Shown here in pieces: positions 50,385 through 61,800 of a DNA stretch of 64,000 nucleotides. Location: the NCBI RefSeq assembly GCF_002205895.1, contig NZ_NJDE01000014.1, positions 124,001-188,000 of the forward strand. Reading direction: 5' to 3'. A program made the position numbers and the translations under genes. Origin of the DNA: Saccharibacillus sp. O23 (lineage in GTDB: Bacteria; Bacillota; Bacilli; Paenibacillales; Paenibacillaceae). The notes beneath the pieces are model-generated. The model was not told the origin of the DNA, did no database searches, and saw nothing but the letters and a program-made list of their open reading frames with translations. Numbering within the stretch: the stretch's first letter is position 1; every line of letters begins with the position of its first letter.

Positions 50385-50400
50385 TGTGATATTTTTCACT
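50385..50400 (+). promoter_or_regulatory. FNR box upstream of pflB (site 2)
   Basis: TGTGA-TATTTT-TCACT lies 110 bp after the first box. No convincing -10 follows at the class II distance, so it may serve a second start or modulate the first. Confidence 0.65.
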
Positions 50401-50499
50401 TTGTTGGCAACTCACCGGCGACACGGGATCTGAAGTGGAGACACGGTATGCCTCTCTCAATCGTGATCTCAGTAAAACATACAAAATGGAGGTAATCAC

Positions 50500-52764
50500 A
50501 TGTCGGTTATCGAAAGAGAAATTACAGGCGCAAACGCAGAAGCTTGGAGAGGTTTTAAAGGCGGAAAGTGGACCAACCACGTTGACACCAAAAACTTCAT
50601 CGACGAAAACCTTACCCCTTACACGGGCAGCGAAGAATTCTTGGCGGGCCCTACGCAAAATACGAACGATCTCTGGAAAATCGTTTCCCAGCTGTCCAAA
50701 GAAGAAAGAGAAAGAGGCGGAGTATGGGACGTTGACGTCAACACGCCGGCTTCGATCGTATCTCACGGACCTGGTTACTTGGATAAAGAAAAAGAACAAA
50801 TCGTAGGGGTACAAACGGACGCGCCGTTCAGACGCGCGATTCAACCTTACGGCGGCATTCGGATGGTCATCGACGCTTGCAAAGCTTACGGCTTCGAAGT
50901 TCCGCAATTTATCGTCGATACGTTCACCAATATTCGCAAAACGCACAACCAAGGCGTATTCGATGCTTACACGCCGGAAATTCGAGCAGCTCGCAAATCC
51001 GGCATCGTCACCGGCCTTCCGGATGCTTACGGCCGCGGCCGCATCATCGGCGACTATCGCCGCGTAGCGCTGTACGGCGTAGACTTCCTGATGAAACAAA
51101 AACAGCGGGAACACAATGAAACGGTCGGCGACGGCATGGACGAGAACACGATTCGTCTTCGCGAAGAAATTTCCGAACAATTCCGCGCTCTGGGCGAATT
51201 GAAAGAAATGGCAGCTATGCACGGCATGGACATCTCCAAACCGGCAACCAACGCCAAAGAAGCTTTCCAATGGGTATACTTCGGCTACCTCGCAGCCGTC
51301 AAAGAACAAAACGGCGCGGCAATGTCGCTCGGACGCGTATCTTCGTTCCTCGACATCTACGTGCAGCGCGATCTGGCAGAAGGCACGCTGACCGAAGAAA
51401 CGGCTCAAGAACTGGTCGACCACTTCGTCATGAAACTGCGTATCGTGAAATTCCTGCGCACGCCGGACTACAACGAACTGTTCAGCGGCGACCCGACTTG
51501 GGTAACGGAATCGATCGGCGGCATGGCCGTAGACGGAACGACTCGCGTTACGAAGAGCAGCTTCCGCTTCCTGCACACTCTGTACAATCTGGGACCCGCA
51601 CCGGAACCGAACCTGACGGTTCTCTGGTCGGAACAACTGCCTGACGCGTTCAAAAAATACTGCGCGAAAGTATCGATCGAAACCAGCTCCATCCAATACG
51701 AAAACGACGACCTGATGCGTCCGATCTACGGCGACGACTACGGTATCGCCTGCTGCGTATCCGCAATGCGCATCGGCAAACAAATGCAATTCTTCGGCGC
51801 GCGCGCCAACTTGGCAAAAACGCTGCTGTACGCGATCAACGGCGGTAAAGACGAAAAATCCGGCGAACAAGTCGGACCGGAATTCCCGGCCATCACTTCC
51901 GAATATCTCGAATACGACGAAGTCATGAAACGTTATATCCCGATGATGGAATGGCTGTCCAAAGTGTACCTGAACGCGCTGAACATCATTCACTACATGC
52001 ACGACAAATACAGCTACGAACGCATCGAGATGGCGCTGCATGACCGCGATATCCTGCGTACGATGGCTTGCGGAATCGCCGGCCTGTCGGTAGCGGCGGA
52101 CTCCCTGAGCGCGATCAAATACGCCAAAGTCAAACCGATCCGCAACGAAAAAGGCATCGCGGTCGATTTCGAAATCGAAGGCGAATTCCCTTGCTACGGC
52201 AACAACGACGATCGCGTCGACCAAATCGCCGTTCAACTGGTAGAGAAATTCATGGGCATGATCCGCAAACACAAAACGTACCGCGACGCGATGCCGACTC
52301 AATCCGTGCTGACGATCACTTCGAACGTCGTATACGGCAAGAAAACCGGCACGACTCCGGACGGACGCAAAGCGGGCGAACCGTTCGCGCCGGGCGCAAA
52401 CCCGATGCACGGACGCGACAAAAAAGGCGCGCTGGCATCCCTGAGCTCCGTTGCCAAACTGCCTTACGAAGAAAGCCTCGACGGCATCTCGAACACCTTC
52501 TCGATCGTGCCTAAAGCACTGGGCAAAGAAGAAGAAACGCGCAAATCGAACTTGGTCGCGATGCTGGACGGATACTTCGGCAGCAGCGCTCACCACTTGA
52601 ACGTCAACGTGTTCGACCGCGAACAGCTGATCGACGCCATGAACCATCCGGAAAACTATCCGCAGTTGACGATCCGCGTATCGGGTTATGCGGTAAACTT
52701 CATCAAACTGACTCGCGAACAACAAATGGACGTCATCAACCGTACGTTCCACAACAACATGTAA
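50500..52764 (+). CDS. pflB: Pyruvate formate-lyase (formate acetyltransferase)
   Basis: This glycyl-radical enzyme splits pyruvate and CoA into acetyl-CoA and formate under anaerobic conditions. The 754 residues carry the catalytic pair Cys418-Cys419 (GIACCVSAM), at the same positions as in E. coli PflB, and the radical Gly729 in RVSGYAV near the C-terminus. The start follows TGGAGG. It has two FNR boxes in its 440-bp upstream region and is followed by its activating enzyme, so radical installation is supplied from the same locus. The acetyl-CoA feeds AdhE encoded just upstream. High-expression codon bias is evident. Oxygen would cleave the chain at Gly729. Confidence 0.97.
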   Translation: MSVIEREITGANAEAWRGFKGGKWTNHVDTKNFIDENLTPYTGSEEFLAGPTQNTNDLWKIVSQLSKEERERGGVWDVDVNTPASIVSHGPGYLDKEKEQIVGVQTDAPFRRAIQPYGGIRMVIDACKAYGFEVPQFIVDTFTNIRKTHNQGVFDAYTPEIRAARKSGIVTGLPDAYGRGRIIGDYRRVALYGVDFLMKQKQREHNETVGDGMDENTIRLREEISEQFRALGELKEMAAMHGMDISKPATNAKEAFQWVYFGYLAAVKEQNGAAMSLGRVSSFLDIYVQRDLAEGTLTEETAQELVDHFVMKLRIVKFLRTPDYNELFSGDPTWVTESIGGMAVDGTTRVTKSSFRFLHTLYNLGPAPEPNLTVLWSEQLPDAFKKYCAKVSIETSSIQYENDDLMRPIYGDDYGIACCVSAMRIGKQMQFFGARANLAKTLLYAINGGKDEKSGEQVGPEFPAITSEYLEYDEVMKRYIPMMEWLSKVYLNALNIIHYMHDKYSYERIEMALHDRDILRTMACGIAGLSVAADSLSAIKYAKVKPIRNEKGIAVDFEIEGEFPCYGNNDDRVDQIAVQLVEKFMGMIRKHKTYRDAMPTQSVLTITSNVVYGKKTGTTPDGRKAGEPFAPGANPMHGRDKKGALASLSSVAKLPYEESLDGISNTFSIVPKALGKEEETRKSNLVAMLDGYFGSSAHHLNVNVFDREQLIDAMNHPENYPQLTIRVSGYAVNFIKLTREQQMDVINRTFHNNM

Positions 52765-52868
52765 GACCGCAAGATACTTCGATCGCGTTCGAGGCGGACG
52801 CGATCGGGGCATCAGGCCGAAGCTTCAAGATCTTCGGGCCGGCTACCTGTTCATTCACAATCAAACTT

Positions 52869-52897
52869 ACGGCGCTCGCGGGAAGTGAGCGCCGTTA
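52869..52897 (+). promoter_or_regulatory. Hairpin between pflB and pflA, likely partial terminator
   Basis: ACGGCGCTC pairs with GAGCGCCGT, followed by TATTATT. It would lower pflA expression relative to pflB, which fits the catalytic need for little activase. Confidence 0.55.
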
Positions 52898-52918
52898 TTA
52901 TTGAAAGGGTGACAACGA

Positions 52919-53656
52919 ATGAGTCACAAAGGACGCGTGCATTCACTGGAAACATTCGGGACGGTAGACGGCCCGGGGATTCGCTTCGTACTGTTTATGC
53001 AAGGCTGTTTAATGAAATGCCAATACTGCCACAACCCGGATACTTGGAACTTCGACGGCGGCCAAGAAATGACCGTGGACGAAGTATTGGCCGAGATCGA
53101 ACCTTATCTCAACTATTATCGTTCTTCCGGCGGCGGGTTGACCATCTCGGGCGGAGAACCTACGTTGCAAGCAGGCTTCGTGGCGGAGGTTTTCAGCGAA
53201 GCGAAAAAACGTTGGAATCTGCATACTACTTTGGACAGCAACGGATTCAACAACGCGGAGAAATTGGAGTATCTGCTGGACGTAACCGACCTGGTTCTGC
53301 TGGACATCAAACATATCGACAACGACAAGCATAAAGTATTGACCGGGGTCAGCAACGAGCAAACGCTGCGCACGGCCAAATGGTTGTCGGATCACGGCAA
53401 AAAAATGTGGATTCGCCATGTATTCGTACCCGGCATTCACGAAGACGAAAATAATCTGCGAGACCTCGGCAAATTTATCGGCACGCTGAACGGCGTCGAA
53501 AAATTCGAAATTCTTCCTTATCATCAAATGGGCATTTATAAATGGAAGGAACTCGGCCGGGAATATCCGTTGGAAGGCGTACCTTCGCCCACCGAAGATC
53601 AAGTACAGCGCGCTTACAGACTGATCGAAGAAGGACGCAGAATGCAAACCGTATGA
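52919..53656 (+). CDS. pflA: Pyruvate formate-lyase-activating enzyme (radical SAM)
   Basis: This 245-residue radical SAM enzyme abstracts hydrogen from the glycine of PflB using S-adenosylmethionine and a 4Fe-4S cluster. The cluster motif is Cys30-x3-Cys34-x2-Cys37 (GCLMKCQYCHNP), and the glycine-rich TISGGEPTLQ binds SAM. The start begins MSHKGRVHSLETFGTVDGPG as in homologues and follows AAAGGGTG. It lies 154 bp after pflB behind a leaky hairpin and is closed by a terminator. Length and order match the standard pflBA unit. Confidence 0.96.
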   Translation: MSHKGRVHSLETFGTVDGPGIRFVLFMQGCLMKCQYCHNPDTWNFDGGQEMTVDEVLAEIEPYLNYYRSSGGGLTISGGEPTLQAGFVAEVFSEAKKRWNLHTTLDSNGFNNAEKLEYLLDVTDLVLLDIKHIDNDKHKVLTGVSNEQTLRTAKWLSDHGKKMWIRHVFVPGIHEDENNLRDLGKFIGTLNGVEKFEILPYHQMGIYKWKELGREYPLEGVPSPTEDQVQRAYRLIEEGRRMQTV

Positions 53657-53740
53657 TCTTTTTCAGGCATTAAACCTAAAATTCAAACTGCTTAATTTGT
53701 AAATATTTATTATTTGATGATTAATGCAGGTTAAAGTAGG

Positions 53741-53774
53741 CGGCTGTTCCTTACATAAGGAAGGCCGTTTTTTT
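53741..53774 (+). terminator. Terminator of pflA
   Basis: CGGC-TG-TTCCTT pairs with AAGGAA-GGCCG around a 4-nt loop, followed by seven T. Confidence 0.75.
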
Positions 53775-53849
53775 ATAATTCGCAGAAACTTTTACGAAAC
53801 TTTAGCGTCTAACCCTATGTGCTTAATACCTTGCCCCACTAAATTTAAG

Positions 53850-53904
53850 GTTTACGTTCATCGAAAACTCGTACGGTTCAAGCGGGTTTTCGATGAACGT
53901 AAAC
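53850..53904. repeat. 19-bp perfect inverted repeat with 17-nt spacer
   Basis: The arm at 53850-53868 (GTTTACGTTCATCGAAAAC) is the exact complement of that at 53886-53904. As RNA it extends by four more pairs into the loop. There is no T-run, so it is not a standard terminator. It lies 66 bp before the PKD protein start and does not flank any transposase. Confidence 0.85.
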
Positions 53905-53970
53905 GAACCTCTAAGGGGTCAAGGAACTAGCGAGAGAAGGACCAAATTCAGCTATAAAGGGAGTCATGAA

Positions 53971-56355
53971 ATGAATCTGAAGAAAATCACGATCATCGCT
54001 CTACTCGTTGTCGTGCAAGCCGCAGCCGTACTGCCTTCGGCATCGGCCGCGTCGGTGACGTCGAGCGATAAAACGGCGGCTGCAGCGCAAACGCAGACCG
54101 CTGCCGAAACCACGAAATCTCAAACTGCCAATACCGCGACTCCGGGTACGACGACGGAGGTTAAATCCGTGCAAGGAGAACAAGCGCCGCAAGACGAAAC
54201 GGAGGTTCCGGCCGAAGGGCAGCCGGCGGACGCGAATGCTCCGACGGACACGCAGCAGCCTCCGGTCGACGAGCAGCCGGCTGACGGGGAGATGCAGACC
54301 GACGGATCGACGGATCCGGTAATCGAAACGCCGCCGTCCACTCCGGTTCAGAATCCGAACCAAACGCCGACGAAAAATCCGACGACGAATACGCCTGCCG
54401 CTAATCCGTCCGCGACGCCTGCGATCGACTTCGCGGCCGCTACGGAAGGCAACGACAAGCTGATTTTGGTAATTAACGGAGATAAAATGTATCAGAAAGG
54501 TCAGACCTATACGGCTGCGCAGCCGATGACGGCCAAGAACGGCGTTTCGTATATCGCGGTCCGTTCGTTCGTCGATCGTGTAGGCCTCAAACTTACATAC
54601 GACGCCAAAACCAAAGAGACCGTCATCAGCAAAGGCAGCGACGAGCTGCGTTTCAAACTCGGTACCGACACTTATACGGTCAACGGCGTGCCGACCAAAA
54701 TGAAAGGCGCTTCGTTCCAGCAAAAAAATACGTTTATGGTGCCGCTGACTTCGATCACGCAAGCGCTCGGCATCCCGTATACGATCGATTACAAAGCCAA
54801 AACCATTACGCTGACGATTTCTTCGAAACCGGTTGCTTCTTTCACCGTGGAACCGAAAAAAATCATCGCCGGCGAAACGATGGTAACCTATAACACCAAA
54901 TCCGAATCGCCTAGCGGTTACGAGATCGTCGACGAGCGTTGGGAAGGGCGTCAGGACGTGTTTACCGATCCTGGAGTCTACACGGTCTCGTACTCCGTTC
55001 AAGATTCCAAAGGGCAATGGAGCGATCCGTACACCCAGACCATCACGGTAGAAGCGCCGAACGTTCCGCCGGTCGCGCAGTTCACGACGGACAAAGAAAC
55101 GTACCGGATGGGCGAACCGATCACTTATACCGATCAGAGTTACGATCCGGACGGCGTGCTGCCGGAAGCGAACAGCCGCGTATGGGAAAACCAGAAGGGC
55201 GCTTACTTCACGCCGGGTCCTCAAACGATCACGTTGACGGTAACGGACGCGGACGGCGCCAAAGCCACCGTTTCCAAGACCATCACGATCACGGACGAAA
55301 TGCTGTATACGCAGGACGAATATAACCAATTGTTCGTTCCGGTCGGCAGCAAATTCCTGTTCGACGGTGGATCGGTGCCTCCGATGCACAAGATCGAGCA
55401 TTTGGATACGATGGAAGACGTGACCTTGTATCGCAGCAACAGTCCGGAGTCGGTCTACAACACCGGCAAACTGTACGAAGATACGTTATCCGGCAAAGTC
55501 CGTTTCATGATTCACCATGCGAACTACACGAAACAAAAAGTAACGATGTACGTCGTGGCTACGAATAACAATGCCACGCCGACGACGATCGAAACGTTGG
55601 ACAGCGGCTTCGGCGGACCGAGTCCGTTCGCGATGGCTGCCGGCAAAGTATCCGTGCAGCGTTACCATCAAGCCGTGATGGACGGCAGCAAAAAATCGAC
55701 GGTAACGCTCCAGCCGGGCGAAAGCAAAATTATTCTGACCGAGCTGAACGCGATCCCGATGGCGAACGAAACGGTCATCTCGCTGATTGCCGACGTGAAC
55801 TCTTCCCAACCGATCACTTACAGCACGTTGATGATCGATCCGAGCCTGGACCCGATCCAAGAAGCGAAGAATCTGCCGGTCGTTGCGCGCGACGGCGTGC
55901 ACAACCGCGGAACGTATCCGCTGGCGACGAAGATCTTCCAAGTGTTCGAACCGATCGGCGGCTCGACGCCGAGCAAGTTGGTTCTGGGCGATAACAGCAG
56001 CGACCCGAACCTCACCGGTACCGATGCGCCGTTCAATACGGTAGAATCGAATGCGGGCAACTTCGGCGTTCTGTACAAGATTCATCTGGAAAGCGTCGCT
56101 CCGAACACGCTGATCACGTTTAACGGCCGCGGCGGCAAATACTTGGGCTGGATCGTGGTAAACGGTCAGCTCGTGGAATTGTCCGCGCAGAGCATGGGCT
56201 TGGTCGGCGCGGGATTGAACACGTCGAGCGAAGCGGGCGTGATCTACCGTACGGGCAATACGTCCGAAAGCGTCGATCTCGAATTCACTCCGGCTCCGGG
56301 CAGCAACCTGTCCGTCAATCTGCTGTTCACGCAGATGCCGGCACGCAAACAATAA
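53971..56355 (+). CDS. Secreted protein with copper-amine-oxidase-N and PKD domains
   Basis: This 794-residue exported protein has a signal peptide (about 1-27, ASA-AS), a long low-complexity Thr/Pro/Gln/Glu linker (about 28-160), a copper-amine-oxidase N-terminal-like domain (about 165-290; YIAVRSFVDRVGLKLTYD), two PKD-like beta domains (about 292-375 and 376-455), and a C-terminal region of about 340 residues with beta-rich character and no recognised family. There is no SLH or LPXTG anchor. The start at 53971 follows AAAGGGAG; the frame is open for 26 further codons across the inverted repeat. It is probably a cell-wall or envelope-associated structural or binding protein. Monocistronic. 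Confidence 0.82.
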   Translation: MNLKKITIIALLVVVQAAAVLPSASAASVTSSDKTAAAAQTQTAAETTKSQTANTATPGTTTEVKSVQGEQAPQDETEVPAEGQPADANAPTDTQQPPVDEQPADGEMQTDGSTDPVIETPPSTPVQNPNQTPTKNPTTNTPAANPSATPAIDFAAATEGNDKLILVINGDKMYQKGQTYTAAQPMTAKNGVSYIAVRSFVDRVGLKLTYDAKTKETVISKGSDELRFKLGTDTYTVNGVPTKMKGASFQQKNTFMVPLTSITQALGIPYTIDYKAKTITLTISSKPVASFTVEPKKIIAGETMVTYNTKSESPSGYEIVDERWEGRQDVFTDPGVYTVSYSVQDSKGQWSDPYTQTITVEAPNVPPVAQFTTDKETYRMGEPITYTDQSYDPDGVLPEANSRVWENQKGAYFTPGPQTITLTVTDADGAKATVSKTITITDEMLYTQDEYNQLFVPVGSKFLFDGGSVPPMHKIEHLDTMEDVTLYRSNSPESVYNTGKLYEDTLSGKVRFMIHHANYTKQKVTMYVVATNNNATPTTIETLDSGFGGPSPFAMAAGKVSVQRYHQAVMDGSKKSTVTLQPGESKIILTELNAIPMANETVISLIADVNSSQPITYSTLMIDPSLDPIQEAKNLPVVARDGVHNRGTYPLATKIFQVFEPIGGSTPSKLVLGDNSSDPNLTGTDAPFNTVESNAGNFGVLYKIHLESVAPNTLITFNGRGGKYLGWIVVNGQLVELSAQSMGLVGAGLNTSSEAGVIYRTGNTSESVDLEFTPAPGSNLSVNLLFTQMPARKQ

Positions 56356-56370
56356 CGTCAGGCATGTCAA

Positions 56371-56407
56371 CAAGAACCCGGTTTCGTTCGCAGAAACCGG
56401 GTTCTTG
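56371..56407 (+). terminator. Hairpin terminator after the PKD protein gene
   Basis: CAAGAACCCGGTTTC pairs perfectly with GAAACCGGGTTCTTG around 7 nt. The T-run is poor but the stem is strong. Confidence 0.7.
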
Positions 56408-56538
56408 CCGTTCGCGAGCGGCGCATATGCGTTTCATTGACTCTACGTTCGTTTTGGGGCATTATTAATGAAGGGCATTACGAATAAGCGATGCTTTCAA
56501 GGAATAAGCCGGACACGGCAGGAGGCGAGGTTTGACCG

Positions 56539-57003
56539 ATGCTTTCGATGGAACGCATTATCGAGATCATGGCGGAGCAGGGACTGCGGATTACCGACCA
56601 GCGCAAGACGCTGGCGAAATTGTTCGCCGAAGCGCCCGGCTATCTGTCCGCCAAAGACGTTTATGACTATATGGGACAAAAATACAAAGGGCTCAGCTTC
56701 GATACGGTATACCGCAATTTGCGCGTGATGCAGGAGTTGGGCGTGTTGGAGCAGATCGTGTTCGAAGAAGGCGTGAAGTTCAAGCTGCATTGCAGCGAAG
56801 ACCATCACCATCATCATATGATCTGTTTGCAGTGCGAGAAAACGTATCCGATTACGTTCTGCCCGATGCAGTTGACGGAATCGCCGGACGACTTCCAAGT
56901 CGTGAAGCACAAATTCGAAGTGTTCGGCTACTGCAAAGATTGCCGCGAAGAAGCGGCGAACGAACCCGTCAAATCGGGCGCGGGAAAGCGTGAAACGCGA
57001 TGA
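56539..57003 (+). CDS. zur: Fur-family zinc uptake regulator
   Basis: This 154-residue regulator has the Fur winged helix (about 10-80; [20 protein letters not shown]), a His-rich metal region [13 protein letters not shown], and two CxxC pairs (CLQC, CKDC) for structural zinc. It is assigned as Zur because the adcABC zinc importer lies about 3 kb downstream behind Zur-like boxes, and because the His-rich stretch fits. PerR or Fur cannot be fully excluded from sequence alone. Two start codons (56539, 56548) are possible; CAGGAGGCGAGG precedes the first. The stop overlaps yidD by 4 nt. Confidence 0.85.
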   Translation: MLSMERIIEIMAEQGLRITDQRKTLAKLFAEAPGYLSAKDVYDYMGQKYKGLSFDTVYRNLRVMQELGVLEQIVFEEGVKFKLHCSEDHHHHHMICLQCEKTYPITFCPMQLTESPDDFQVVKHKFEVFGYCKDCREEAANEPVKSGAGKRETR

Positions 57004-57287
57004 AAATCGCGCGGCGCACCGTTCAAGGACCGATCCGCTTTTATCGCAAGTTCATTTCGCCGCTGACGCCGCCGAGCTGCCGGTTCGTGCCGACCTGCTC
57101 GGCTTACGCGTTAGAAGCGATCGAAGTGCACGGCGCGGCCAAAGGGACTTGGCTTGCGGCCAAACGGATCGCCAAATGTCACCCGCTGCACGCGGGCGGC
57201 TACGATCCGGTTCCTCCGCGCGCGGAGCGAAAAGGGAAGCGCGGACTTGAAGAAGAATCGCCGGAGGTTCGCGGCACGCAAGGGTAA
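57000..57287 (+). CDS. yidD: Membrane protein insertion efficiency factor YidD
   Basis: This 95-residue protein has the diagnostic pattern [20 protein letters not shown] followed by [12 protein letters not shown] and [18 protein letters not shown]. YidD lies at the inner face of the membrane and assists YidC-dependent insertion. The N-terminal amphipathic helix is present. The start overlaps the zur stop (ATGA), an unusual partner since yidD is often found near rnpA-yidC; coupling to zur is therefore notable but seen in other Bacillales. The charged C-terminus after residue 75 is not conserved. Confidence 0.93.
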   Translation: MKIARRTVQGPIRFYRKFISPLTPPSCRFVPTCSAYALEAIEVHGAAKGTWLAAKRIAKCHPLHAGGYDPVPPRAERKGKRGLEEESPEVRGTQG

Positions 57288-57292
57288 TCGGC

Positions 57293-59758
<2,466 letters not shown>

Positions 59759-59784
59759 TCGTTTGCTGCATAACGCTGTTCGTC

Positions 59785-59818
59785 AAAGGGATTTCTCCGC
59801 TAAGGAGAAGTCCCTTTT
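59785..59818 (+). terminator. Terminator of metS
   Basis: AAAGGGATTTCTCC pairs with GGAGAAGTCCCTTT around a 4-5 nt loop; a T-run follows. Confidence 0.85.
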
Positions 59819-59827
59819 TGCTGTTTT

Positions 59828-59903
59828 CGCTAATCGTAAATATACCGAAAAAGGTTGACAAGGCCGCAGCGGACTCCTATAATCGATAAGGTTACGATTA
59901 GCG
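59828..59903 (+). promoter_or_regulatory. adcA promoter bracketed by Zur-type boxes
   Basis: TTGACA (59855-59860) and TATAAT (59878-59883) are 17 nt apart. Two 21-bp Zur-like boxes (59831-59851 and 59880-59900) match the B. subtilis consensus around TCGTAAT-N-ATTACGA at about 13-14 of 20 positions. The outer parts, CGCTAATCGTAA (59828-59839) and TTACGATTAGCG (59892-59903), are exact complements. Zinc-bound Zur would block both promoter elements. Confidence 0.75.
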
Positions 59904-59970
59904 TAGAAGACGAGGATGCTAAACGAAAAGTCCTCTATATAAACCGAACAGAAACGGAGTGTACCGAAAC

Positions 59971-60969
59971 ATGAAACGCAGAACTCAAGCGGCGGCCCGC
60001 TTAACCGTACTCCTGTCGTTAGCTTTACTGCTCGTTCTGTCCGCCTGCGGACGCAGCGGAACCGGCAGCATCGTGGAAGGCAAAGTGAATGTCGTCACGA
60101 CCTTCTATCCGATCTACGAATTCGCGTCCGCGATCGGCGGAGACGACGTCAACGTGATCAATCTGCTCCCGACCGGCGTCGAGCCGCATGATTGGACGCC
60201 TCGCGGCCAAGATATCGTGAACACTTCCAAAGCGCAGCTCTTTTTCTACAACGGGGCCGGGCTCGAAGGTTGGGTACCCGATTTTCTTAAAGGTCTTGAT
60301 GCCGACTCCAAAGTCAAAGCGGTCGAAGTCAGCAAAGGGATCGATCTGATCACGACTACGGAAGACGACGGTCACGATCACGGCGCCGCCGAAGAAGATC
60401 ACGATCATGAAGGCGAAGCACATGCGGATGACGCTGCCGACGCCAAACATACCGATCCCCATACGTGGGTCAGTCCCAAATCGGCGCTGATCATGGCAGG
60501 CAATATCCGCGACAGCCTGATCGAAGCCGATCCGGAGCACAAAGCGGGTTACGAAGAACGTTATGCGGCGCTGGCCGAGAAATTGAAGCAGTTGGATCAA
60601 GACTTTACCGACAAGCTGTCCAAGGTATCGAAAAAAGAAATCGTCGTCTCGCACCAAGCTTTCGGTTATCTGACTCGCGATTACGGACTCACGCAGCACG
60701 CGATCATGGGCTTGTCGCCGGACTCCGAGCCGCGCGCGCAGGATATGCTGAATCTGGCGAAGCTGGTCAAAGAAGACGGAATCCGCTACATCTTCTTCGA
60801 AGAGTTGGTGTCCGACAAACTCGCGAAAACGCTGGCGGGCGAAGCGGGCGTGGAGACGCTGGTGCTGAATCCGGTCGAAGGCTTGACGGAACAGCAGGCC
60901 AAAGACGGCGACGATTATTTCAGCCTGATGCAAAAGAATTTGCAAAATCTGCTGCTCGCCTTACAATAA
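59971..60969 (+). CDS. adcA: Zinc ABC transporter substrate-binding lipoprotein
   Basis: This 332-residue cluster A-I metal-binding lipoprotein has lipobox LVLSAC (Cys about 30). Three ligand His lie in GVEPHDW, DPHTWVSP and SHQAFGYL, and the family His/Asp-rich loop (HDHGAAEEDHDHEGEAHADD) marks zinc rather than manganese specificity. The start at 59971 has CGGAG 11 nt upstream; a GTG at 59959 abuts that site. It is first in an operon with ATPase and permease, 42 bp before the ATPase gene. Expression should rise when zinc is scarce through Zur. Confidence 0.94.
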   Translation: MKRRTQAAARLTVLLSLALLLVLSACGRSGTGSIVEGKVNVVTTFYPIYEFASAIGGDDVNVINLLPTGVEPHDWTPRGQDIVNTSKAQLFFYNGAGLEGWVPDFLKGLDADSKVKAVEVSKGIDLITTTEDDGHDHGAAEEDHDHEGEAHADDAADAKHTDPHTWVSPKSALIMAGNIRDSLIEADPEHKAGYEERYAALAEKLKQLDQDFTDKLSKVSKKEIVVSHQAFGYLTRDYGLTQHAIMGLSPDSEPRAQDMLNLAKLVKEDGIRYIFFEELVSDKLAKTLAGEAGVETLVLNPVEGLTEQQAKDGDDYFSLMQKNLQNLLLALQ

Positions 60970-61011
60970 GAAGGGGAGTTTAACGCAGCGAAACGAAAAG
61001 GAGGGATTGCC

Positions 61012-61788
61012 ATGTCTGCCATTCCGGCGATGGATTGCCATCAACCGATGATCGAATTGCGGGACGTGTCCTTTTCCTATAAAGACCAGCACGTGATGAA
61101 AGACCTCAGCTTCAGCGTGAAGGAACGGGATTTCGTCGGGATCGTCGGTTCCAACGGAGCCGGCAAAACGACGCTGCTCAAGATGCTGGTGGGCCTGATG
61201 CCGCCGACGAGCGGAGAAATCCGTTTGTTCGGCGAATCGATCCGCAGCTTCCGGGATTGGGAACGCATCGGCTACGTGCCGCAGAAAAACGCGCTGAACA
61301 TGCTGTTTCCGGCTACGGTGCGCGAAGTGGTCACTTCGGGATTGTACACCAACAAAAGCTTGTTCCGCCGTTTGAGCAAAGAGGCCAAAACCAAACTCGA
61401 AGACGCGCTTCAGGTCATGCGGATCGAAGACATCGCGGACAAACGGATCGGACGGCTGTCCGGCGGGCAGCAGCAGCGGGTATTTCTCGCGCGCGCGATG
61501 ATCAACCGGCCGGATCTGCTGATTCTGGACGAACCGACGGTCGGGATCGACGCGGAGACGCAGGACGGCTTTTTCGAGTTGATCCGGCATATGCATCAGC
61601 ATCACAACATCACGTTCCTGATGGTGTCGCACGACATCGACCGCTTGGAAGATTATCTGGGCAAGGAACCTCGGCAGCAGAACGGCAAGATCAAGTTTTT
61701 CGTGCGTCATTCGCACGACGATCTCGACTGCGGAGAAACGAATCTCAACCATTCGATCCCGCTCGTCGGGTCGGCGGAGCAAGGGTAA
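61012..61788 (+). CDS. adcC: Zinc ABC transporter ATP-binding protein
   Basis: This 258-residue ABC ATPase energises zinc import. Walker A is GSNGAGKTT, the signature is LSGGQQQR, and Walker B is LLILDEPTVGID, followed by a switch His in MVSHDIDRL. A C-terminal tail of about 35 residues (after FFVRHSHDDLDC) contains His and Cys residues. The start follows AAGGAGGG. It lies between the binding protein and the permease, 12 bp before the latter, and forms a dimer at its cytoplasmic face. Confidence 0.95.
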   Translation: MSAIPAMDCHQPMIELRDVSFSYKDQHVMKDLSFSVKERDFVGIVGSNGAGKTTLLKMLVGLMPPTSGEIRLFGESIRSFRDWERIGYVPQKNALNMLFPATVREVVTSGLYTNKSLFRRLSKEAKTKLEDALQVMRIEDIADKRIGRLSGGQQQRVFLARAMINRPDLLILDEPTVGIDAETQDGFFELIRHMHQHHNITFLMVSHDIDRLEDYLGKEPRQQNGKIKFFVRHSHDDLDCGETNLNHSIPLVGSAEQG

Positions 61789-61800
61789 GGAGACGGTAAC

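Noticed and set aside
47365-52812. Very long minus-strand open frames opposite adhE and pflB
   Set aside because: The plus-strand genes have exact catalytic motifs and strong codon bias; the antisense frames are mirror images rich in Arg, Phe and His with no start signals.
53850-53904. Inverted repeat as the end of an insertion sequence
   Set aside because: There is no transposase, no second copy in the window and no target duplication visible; the spacer is only 17 nt.
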